This document shows positions 57,377 through 64,000 of a stretch of DNA of 64,000 nucleotides, in pieces. The notes beneath the pieces are model-generated. The model made no database searches, was not told the DNA's origin, and was given only the letters and a program-made list of their open reading frames with translations. This stretch comes from Xanthobacteraceae bacterium (lineage in GTDB: Bacteria > Pseudomonadota > Alphaproteobacteria > Rhizobiales > Xanthobacteraceae): assembly GCA_009694215.1 (NCBI GenBank), contig SHVN01000002.1, forward strand, positions 1-64,000. Reading direction: 5' to 3'. Numbering within the stretch: the first letter of the stretch is position 1; each line of letters opens with the position of its first letter. Made by a program: the position numbers and the translations under genes.

Positions 57377-60300
57377 CTACGCCGCCGTGTCCCTGATCTT
57401 CACCGCGGCCTCCAGATCGACCGAGACGAGCTGCGAGATGCCGCGCTCGGCCATGGTGACGCCGTAGAGCCGGTTCATGCGCGCCATGGTGATCGGGTTG
57501 TGGGTGATGATGACGAAGCGGGTGTCGGTCGAGCGCCCCATCTCGTCGAGCAGGTCGCAGAAGCGCTCGACGTTGTGGTCGTCGAGCGGTGCGTCCACCT
57601 CGTCCAGCACGCAGATCGGCGCCGGATTGGTGAGGAACACCGCGAAAATCAGAGCGAGCGCCGTGAGCGCCTGCTCGCCGCCGGAGAGCAGCGACAGCGT
57701 CGCGGGCTTCTTGCCGGGAGGCTTTGCGAAAATCTCAAGGCCTGCTTCCAGCGGGTCGTCGTTCTCGATCAGCCGCAGTTCCGCGGTGCCGCCGCCGAAC
57801 AGCTCGGTGAACAGCCGCTGGAAGTGCGTGTTGACCACGGCGAAGGAGGACAGGAGTCGCTCGCGCGCCTCCTTGTTCAGGCTGATGATGCCCTGGCGCA
57901 GCCGCGCGATCGCATTGACGAGATCGTCGCGCTCGGCAGTGAGCGCGCCGTGCTGGGTCTCGATCTCGCCCAACTCCTCCTCGGCACGCAGGTTCACGGC
58001 GCCGAGCCGCTCGCGGTCGCGGCGGAGCCTCTCCAGCTCGGACTCGATGGTGGCGACGTCCGGCAGCGGGGCGTCCGGCACGATGCCGGCAAGGCCGCCG
58101 ACCGCGTCGGGCTCGACCTCGATCATCTCGCGAATCTCGTGGGCGATGTCGGTCAGCCTCCGCTTGGCGCCTTCGACACGTTCTTCGGCGCGCGCGGCCT
58201 CCTCGCGGGCGGCGCCGAGCGCTTCAAGCGCTGCCCGCACTACACGGTCGCAGGCGCCAAGCGCGTTCTCGGCCCCGGCCAGGCGGTCGGCGGCGGCGCT
58301 GCGCGCGGCTTCCGCGGTCTGGATCTCCGCGATCAGCAGACGGCGCTTTTCCTCGAAGATCGCGGGCGCATCGGCGAGCGAGGCGCGTTCCTGACGGGCC
58401 TCGGCGCTGCGGGTGTCGAGGGTGGCGATCTGGGCGATGGCGCGCTCGCGACGGTCGCTCCAGGCCTGCCGGTCGGAACCGATGGCGTTCAGCCGGCGGT
58501 CGGCAAGCTCAGCCTCGCGCGCCAGCGCCTGCGCCTCGGCGCGGACCTCGGCGAGCTCGGCGCGCTTGCCTTCGATTTCGGTGCGGATGGCGGCGAGCTG
58601 GCCTTCCAGGTCCGCTGACGGCGGTAGCGCGTTGAGCGCGCCCTCGGCGACGCTCAAGGCCGCCTGTGCCTCGTCGCGGCCGGTGCTCAGCCGGGTCTTG
58701 GCCTCGGTGAGCGCGGAGATGCGCGCGGTGTTGCGGCCCATCTCGCGCTCGGCCATGGCATGTAGTTCGCGCGCGCCGTCGGCATCGCGTTGCGCGTTGC
58801 GCCAGTACTCGCGGGCGTTGGCCTCGGCGGCGCCTGCCGCGGTCAGGTGCGCTTGCGCGGCCTCGGCGTTCTTGCGCTTGTCATCGAGCGCAACGCGCGC
58901 GGTGACAAGTTCGCCGTCGATGTCGGACAGCCGGCTGCGCTGCGCAAGGCGGCGCGCGGCGCCGGTCGGGGCGTGCGCATCGGCGGCAAAGCCGTCCCAG
59001 CGCCAGAGATCGCCGTCGCGCGAGACGAGGCGCTGGCCGGGCTTGAGCAGGCTCGCGAGGCGCGCGCCGTCGGCGCGTTCCACCACACCGATCTGGGCGA
59101 GGCGGCGGGCGAGTTCTGGCGGCGCCTGCACATACTGGGCCAGCAACTGCGCGCCGTCCGGCAGCGCCGGGTCGGACGGGTCGACCGGGGCGCCCATCCA
59201 GCGCATCGCATGGCTCTGGTCGACCGGCGCGTCGAGATCGTCGCCGAGCGCCGCGCCAAGCGCGATTTCGTAACCCTTCTCGACGGTGATATTGTCGATC
59301 ACCGGCGGCCACATGCTCTGGGTCTCGACCGCCAGAAGCTTCATCAGCGTCTTGGCTTCGGTATCGAGCCGCTGCACCGCGCGCTCGGCCTCGGCGAGCG
59401 GAATGCGGGCGGAGTCGAGGTTCTTGCGCGCGACACTGTGGGCGGCCTCGGCCGCGACGGCAGTCTGCTCGCCTTGGGCAACGGCGGCCTGCGCGCTTTC
59501 GACGGAAGCGCCAAGCACGGCGAGGTCGGGCCGGCTTTCGCTGACGGCGGCAAGGCCCGCTTCGATGTTGGCGATCTCGGTTTCGATGCGCGCGACGCGC
59601 TCGGCCTGCTCGCGGGCGGTCTGGGTGAGCTGCTTGCGGCGCGCGGTGAGGTCGGCGAGCGCGCCGGTCAGTTCGCCGAAGGTCTTTTCCGCGGCGTTCA
59701 CCACGGTGTCGGCCTCGGACGCGCGGATGTCGACACCGGAGCGGCGCTGCGCGCTCAGGCGAGTTTCGTTGCGGAGCGTCTGTTCTTCCTGGGCCAGCTG
59801 CGTCAGCGTCGCCTCCGCGTCGGCGACCAGCGTGCGCTCGCGCGCGACGTCCTCCTCGAACTGCGCCAGCCTGCGGTCGAGCTCGGCGAGACGCTCCCGG
59901 GCGCGAGTTTCTTCCGCGTCGAGCGTGTCGCGGGTAATGAGAAGGCGTTGCAGGGCGGCGGCGGCGCGCGCTTCGGCATCGCGGAGCGGCGGCACGGCTT
60001 CCGCCGCGCTCTCGCGGCCCCGGCCGGTCTCGGTCTGGGCGATGGTGGCTTCGGCGACCGCGCGAACGCTCAGATCCTTGGCGCGATCGGATTCCGCCAC
60101 CTCGGCGTTGGCGCCGAGCCAGCGCAGGTAATAGAGCGTGGCCTCGACCTTGCGGACCTCCGCCGAGACGTTGCGGTAGCGGATCGCCTGCCGCGCCTGG
60201 CGCTTGAGGGCGTCGATCTGGCCGGCCATCTGATTGACCACGTCCTCGACGCGGAGAAGGTTGGTTTCGGCGGCCTTGAGCCGCAGCTCGGCTTCGTGGC

Positions 60301-60829
60301 GGCGTGCGTGCAGGCCGGAAATGCCGGCAGCCTCTTCAAGGACGCGGCGGCGCTGCTCGGGCTTGGCCTGGATGATCTCGCCGATGCGGCCCTGATGGAC
60401 CAGCGCTGGCGAGCGCGAGCCGGTCGAGGCGTCGGCGAACAGGGTCATCACGTCGCGGGCGCGAACCTCGCGGCCGTTGATGCGGTAGAGCGAGCCCTTC
60501 TCGCGCTCGATCCGGCGCGAGATGTCGAGTGTGTCGTGCTCGTTGAACTGGCCCGGCGCTTCGTGCTTCTGGTTGTCGATCTGGATCGCGACTTCGGCGG
60601 TGTTGCGCGGCGGCCGGTTGTTGTTGCCGGCGAAGATCACGTCGTCCATCTCGACCGCGCGCATCGATTTGTGCGAGGTCTCGCCCATCACCCAGCGCAG
60701 CGCTTCGACGAGGTTCGACTTGCCGCAACCGTTCGGCCCAACCACGCCGGTGAGGCCCGGCTCGATCAGGAAGTCGGTCGGCTCGACGAAGGACTTGAAG
60801 CCGATCAGCCGCAGACGGGTGAGTTTCAT
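57377..60829 (-). CDS. smc: Chromosome segregation protein SMC
   Basis: MKLTRLRLIGFKSFVEPTDFLIEPGLTGVVGPNGCGKSNLVEALRWVMGE...LSLLSGGEQALTALALIFAVFLTNPAPICVLDEVDAPLDDHNVERF. Confidence 0.97.
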   Translation of the reverse strand: MKLTRLRLIGFKSFVEPTDFLIEPGLTGVVGPNGCGKSNLVEALRWVMGETSHKSMRAVEMDDVIFAGNNNRPPRNTAEVAIQIDNQKHEAPGQFNEHDTLDISRRIEREKGSLYRINGREVRARDVMTLFADASTGSRSPALVHQGRIGEIIQAKPEQRRRVLEEAAGISGLHARRHEAELRLKAAETNLLRVEDVVNQMAGQIDALKRQARQAIRYRNVSAEVRKVEATLYYLRWLGANAEVAESDRAKDLSVRAVAEATIAQTETGRGRESAAEAVPPLRDAEARAAAALQRLLITRDTLDAEETRARERLAELDRRLAQFEEDVARERTLVADAEATLTQLAQEEQTLRNETRLSAQRRSGVDIRASEADTVVNAAEKTFGELTGALADLTARRKQLTQTAREQAERVARIETEIANIEAGLAAVSESRPDLAVLGASVESAQAAVAQGEQTAVAAEAAHSVARKNLDSARIPLAEAERAVQRLDTEAKTLMKLLAVETQSMWPPVIDNITVEKGYEIALGAALGDDLDAPVDQSHAMRWMGAPVDPSDPALPDGAQLLAQYVQAPPELARRLAQIGVVERADGARLASLLKPGQRLVSRDGDLWRWDGFAADAHAPTGAARRLAQRSRLSDIDGELVTARVALDDKRKNAEAAQAHLTAAGAAEANAREYWRNAQRDADGARELHAMAEREMGRNTARISALTEAKTRLSTGRDEAQAALSVAEGALNALPPSADLEGQLAAIRTEIEGKRAELAEVRAEAQALAREAELADRRLNAIGSDRQAWSDRRERAIAQIATLDTRSAEARQERASLADAPAIFEEKRRLLIAEIQTAEAARSAAADRLAGAENALGACDRVVRAALEALGAAREEAARAEERVEGAKRRLTDIAHEIREMIEVEPDAVGGLAGIVPDAPLPDVATIESELERLRRDRERLGAVNLRAEEELGEIETQHGALTAERDDLVNAIARLRQGIISLNKEARERLLSSFAVVNTHFQRLFTELFGGGTAELRLIENDDPLEAGLEIFAKPPGKKPATLSLLSGGEQALTALALIFAVFLTNPAPICVLDEVDAPLDDHNVERFCDLLDEMGRSTDTRFVIITHNPITMARMNRLYGVTMAERGISQLVSVDLEAAVKIRDTAA

Positions 60830-61082
60830 TCCAGTTCAGGTCCTAATTGCGAGAACGAGGGGTAGCGCGTTGGCGCGGAGAATGAATCGGCGGCCATCAG
60901 ACAGCAACAGAAAGCCGAGCCTTATCCCCGCCTGTGTCGTCCAAAGGGCGGAAAAACCTGTGAGAATCAACGGAATACGGCCAAATGACGACCCCCGGCG
61001 ATTGCCAGGCGGCGCCTCGGGCGGAGAGGCGGGACGGGGCCGCGACAGCCCGGAAGCGGGGCCGTCTGCTGATTCGTGGCGG

Positions 61083-61724
61083 CTAGCTCTTCGGCAGAAT
61101 CGGATCGATGACGTTGGCCAGATCCTCGATCGACTGGCCGCCGATCTGCTTCTTGCCGTTGATAAAAAGTGTCGGCGTCGACGTGACCTGGAACTTGTCG
61201 GAGGCGCGCTTCTGCTCGGCCTGCATCGCATCCAGCATCTTCTGGTCGGACAGGCAGGCGTTGAACTTCTGCTCGCTCATCCCGGCCTGCTTGGCGATTG
61301 CCATCAGCTTGGGAATGGGCTTTTCCACCGCCCATTGGCGCTGCTGCTGGAACAGCGTCTCGATCAGCGGAAAAAACTGCTCCTTGTCGGCGCAGCGCGC
61401 CAGCATCGAGGCGCCGGCGGCCAGCTGGTCGAGCGGGAATTCGCGGAAGATGAAGCGCACCTTGCCGGTGTCGATGTAGCGCTTCTTCAGTTCAGGATAG
61501 GTGGTTTCGTGAAAGGCGGCGCAATGCGAGCAGGTCATAGAGGCGTATTCGACGATGGTGACCGGTGCGTCGTCCTTGCCCAGTACGCGGTCGCCGAGCG
61601 GCGGCGGGACCAGAAGGTCGGACGCGCTCTGCGCTGCCGCCGGCCGCAACGCTTCGATACCGCCGATGGCAAGCACGATCGCAACGGTACTCGCGCCCCA
61701 GAGCAGCTTCCGACGTGTGATCAC
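61083..61724 (-). CDS. DsbA family thioredoxin-fold protein
   Basis: GTG start; signal sequence; DAPVTIVEYASMTCSHCAAFHETTYPELKKRYIDTGKVRFIFREFPLD...TSTPTLFINGKKQIGGQ. Confidence 0.93.
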   Translation of the reverse strand: MITRRKLLWGASTVAIVLAIGGIEALRPAAAQSASDLLVPPPLGDRVLGKDDAPVTIVEYASMTCSHCAAFHETTYPELKKRYIDTGKVRFIFREFPLDQLAAGASMLARCADKEQFFPLIETLFQQQRQWAVEKPIPKLMAIAKQAGMSEQKFNACLSDQKMLDAMQAEQKRASDKFQVTSTPTLFINGKKQIGGQSIEDLANVIDPILPKS

Positions 61725-61850
61725 CTGAAAACTCCGTAAAGGTTCAATTCCTACGCAGCGTCGGGCAGCAATGTGGCATTGGCGGGCCGGTTCGCCAAGT
61801 GTCACAGGGATCGTGCGGTCACGTTCGTTTGATCCGGAAACTGCCCCGAT

Positions 61851-62324
61851 TCAGCGGCCTTTGACGGCGGCGCCGAGACGCCCGAGCGCCGCCCGAAGCC
61901 CGTCGTTGGCGACGGCGGTGAGCGTGGCCTCGACGCGCGCTGCCTCGACGGGGTCGATCTTGGGCGGCACGGATTTGGCCTTGGGGCCCGACAGCGGCGC
62001 CTGGCGGAGCGCGATCCGCCCGACCGCCTGCCAGCCGAAAAAACGATTGATCCGCTCCAGGATCACGGCGGACTGGTGCTGGATCTCGATCGACACCGGT
62101 CCCTCGACCCGCAGCACCAGCGTGGCGGGCTCGGCCTGCTCGCCGTTGACCTCGCGCGGCCATTGCATCTTGATCGGCTCGGCGTGGGCGGCGATATCGT
62201 GCCCCACGATATCCTTCCAGCGCGTCACCAGTTCCGTTGCGGCGAATCCCTGCTTCCGGAACGCATCCGCCATGAACTCCGATGTGAGTTCGGCGAGCTT
62301 GCGGACGGGGCGGGGCTTGTTCAC
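61851..62324 (-). CDS. DUF721/DciA-like protein
   Basis: FAATELVTRWKDIVGHDIAAHAEPIKMQWPRE...LVLRVEGPVSIEIQHQSAVILERINRFFGW. Confidence 0.82.
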   Translation of the reverse strand: MNKPRPVRKLAELTSEFMADAFRKQGFAATELVTRWKDIVGHDIAAHAEPIKMQWPREVNGEQAEPATLVLRVEGPVSIEIQHQSAVILERINRFFGWQAVGRIALRQAPLSGPKAKSVPPKIDPVEAARVEATLTAVANDGLRAALGRLGAAVKGR

Positions 62325-62350
62325 GGCGTTGGGCCCGGTAAAAGCGATCT

Positions 62351-63460
62351 ATGAGGGTATCAGGGGCAGCGGTCCGAAAGAAGCGCGACACGGCGGCTGT
62401 GGACGAGATGCCCGATCCCGCGGTGCTGCTCGCCTGGTACGGCCGCCATCGCCGCCACCTGCCGTGGCGTTCCGCGCCCGGCGAGCGAGCCGATCCTTAT
62501 CACGTCTGGCTGTCGGAGATCATGCTCCAGCAGACCACAGTCAAGGCGGTCGGACCCTATTACACAAAGTTCCTGGCACGATGGCCGGACGTGGGCGCGC
62601 TCGCGGCAAGCCCGCGCGATGACGTGCTCCGCGCCTGGGCCGGGCTTGGCTACTACGCCCGCGCCCGGAACCTTCACACCTGCGCGAAGACGGTCGCCGG
62701 GCAGCACGGCGGACATTTCCCCGACACCGAAAGCGGATTGCGAGCCTTGCCGGGCATCGGCGGATACACCGCGGCGGCGATCGCGGCGATTGCGTTCGGC
62801 CGCCGCGCGATCGCGATCGACGGCAACATCGAGCGCGTGATCGCCCGGCTGTTTGCCGTCGAGACGCAATTGCCGGCGGCGAAGCCCGAGATTCGCGCGC
62901 GCGCGGAGACCCTGGTGCCGCAGCGGCGCGCCGGCGACTTCACGCAGGCGATGATGGATCTCGGCGCCACGATCTGCACGCCGAAGAAACCGGCCTGCGG
63001 CATCTGCCCCTGGATGGCGGCTTGCGCCGCGCGTGCGCGCGGCGACGCCGAGACATTTCCACGCAAGGCGCCGAAGGTGGAGGGCAGGCTCCGGCATGGC
63101 GCGTCGTTCGTCGCCATCCGAGCCGACGGCCATGTGCTGGTCCGCACGCGGCCCACGAAAGGGCTGCTCGGCGGCATGACCGAGGTGCCTTCGACCGACT
63201 GGACGCACAGCTTCGACGAGGCGGTCGTGCTGGCGCAGGCGCCGCTAAAAGCGAAATGGCGCCGCCTGCCCGGCGTGGTCGAGCACGGCTTCACGCACTT
63301 TTCCTTACAGCAGGTGGTCTATGTGGCGCGGGCGCAGCCCCGGACCAAAGCGCCGCCGGGCATGCGCTGGGTGGCGCTTTCGGCTCTGCACGGCGAGGCG
63401 CTGCCCAACGTCATGCGCAAGGTGGTGGCGCACGCCGGCCTCGGCGCCCGTCCCAGGTAG
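62351..63460 (+). CDS. mutY: A/G-specific adenine glycosylase
   Basis: RHLPWRSAPGERADPYHVWLSEIMLQQTTVKAVGPYYTKFLARWPDV...LPGIGGYTAAAIAAIAFGRRAIAIDGNIERV...DLGATICTPKKPACGICPW. Confidence 0.96.
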   Translation: MRVSGAAVRKKRDTAAVDEMPDPAVLLAWYGRHRRHLPWRSAPGERADPYHVWLSEIMLQQTTVKAVGPYYTKFLARWPDVGALAASPRDDVLRAWAGLGYYARARNLHTCAKTVAGQHGGHFPDTESGLRALPGIGGYTAAAIAAIAFGRRAIAIDGNIERVIARLFAVETQLPAAKPEIRARAETLVPQRRAGDFTQAMMDLGATICTPKKPACGICPWMAACAARARGDAETFPRKAPKVEGRLRHGASFVAIRADGHVLVRTRPTKGLLGGMTEVPSTDWTHSFDEAVVLAQAPLKAKWRRLPGVVEHGFTHFSLQQVVYVARAQPRTKAPPGMRWVALSALHGEALPNVMRKVVAHAGLGARPR

Positions 63461-63465
63461 TGTTG

Positions 63466-63954
63466 CTACGGTTGCTTCTTGGCGCGCGGCAGGAAGGCCC
63501 GCAACGGCCGCTTGATGGCGCGGGAACAGGCGCGTGTGAGTGTCTTGCCGCCATCGGTCCAGGTCTGCGTGCCCTTGAGCATGGCGCTGCGCCGCACGAA
63601 GGTGCCGCTGTATTTTGCCTGGTATTCGCGGCTGCCGCCCTTCCACGAACCTTCCAGGCTGATGGACTGGCCGTCGACCTTGCCGGCGCCCTTCTCGATC
63701 ACTGTCTCAGGGAGCTCGCGTAACCGCACCACATGGGTGTAGCTCGCCGAGCCGCCGGCGATCGTGACGTCGATGGCTTCGCGCATCCTGTTTTCCGTGA
63801 ACGGTAGCTTGTCGCACATCAGCGTGCCGCGATAGACGGCGTCGCGCACCTCGGCTGCCGCCGGAGCCGCCGCTGTCACGAGTATCGCCGCGGCAAACAT
63901 GCCGATCGCATTCCCCCTCCGCGCCATCGCCATCCTCCCCTCGGGTATTTTCAT
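63466..63954 (-). CDS. Hypothetical secreted protein (about 155-162 aa)
   Basis: Signal-peptide-like MFAAAILVTAAAPAAAE, then EVRDAVYRGTLMCDKLPFTENRMREAIDVTIAGG...WKGGSREYQAKYSGTF; start uncertain. Confidence 0.6.
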   Translation of the reverse strand: MKIPEGRMAMARRGNAIGMFAAAILVTAAAPAAAEVRDAVYRGTLMCDKLPFTENRMREAIDVTIAGGSASYTHVVRLRELPETVIEKGAGKVDGQSISLEGSWKGGSREYQAKYSGTFVRRSAMLKGTQTWTDGGKTLTRACSRAIKRPLRAFLPRAKKQP

Positions 63955-64000
63955 TGTTGCGGCCGTTGTGGCCTTCAGAATCCGTACAGCGTCTTGGCGT

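Noticed and set aside
57317-60865. Long plus-strand ORFs (433 and 691 aa) antisense to smc
   Set aside because: Their translations are low-complexity R/A/G/V-rich sequences typical of antisense frames in GC-rich genes, and the minus strand encodes an unambiguous SMC.
1-64000. CRISPR arrays, tRNA or rRNA genes
   Set aside because: No regularly spaced direct repeats and no recognisable tRNA arm or rRNA signatures found by eye; a tRNAscan-SE/Infernal run would be decisive.

Overview
This is a high-GC alphaproteobacterial chromosomal window. The gene families suggest Hyphomicrobiales (Bradyrhizobiaceae/Xanthobacteraceae-like), which is an inference. Position 1 to about 36 kb is a catabolic/transport accessory region. 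It holds an IS5-family transposase end, an amidase, a fused HyuA-HyuB/5-oxoprolinase-type protein beside RidA and GYD proteins, a DctQMP TRAP system, Bug/TctC binding proteins, and a dehydrogenase/aminotransferase/EboE-like/Gfo-Idh-MocA cluster. A fused TRAP permease with three tandem TAXI binding proteins follows. From about 36.8 kb to the end the content is mostly housekeeping: MoxR-DUF58-DUF4159 operon, CCA-adding enzyme, HemF, TrmL, PetABC, MtnP, Apt, SMC, DsbA-like, DciA-like and MutY. The most notable observations are: (i) an apparently orphan EboE homologue in a predicted catabolic cluster; (ii) a triplicated TAXI set with a single fused permease; (iii) a near-ideal Irr/ICE-like palindrome upstream of an mbfA-type ferritin-VIT gene; (iv) tandem HdeA/B-like genes, one with an in-frame TAG; (v) a series of decayed genes (methyltransferase, amidohydrolase, DUF3892, Mrr, Bug/TctC, integrase). 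No CRISPR array, rRNA or tRNA was recognised. I found no convincing wholly new system; the strongest candidate is the 15.7-29.2 kb cluster. Family calls come from motif recognition, not database searches.
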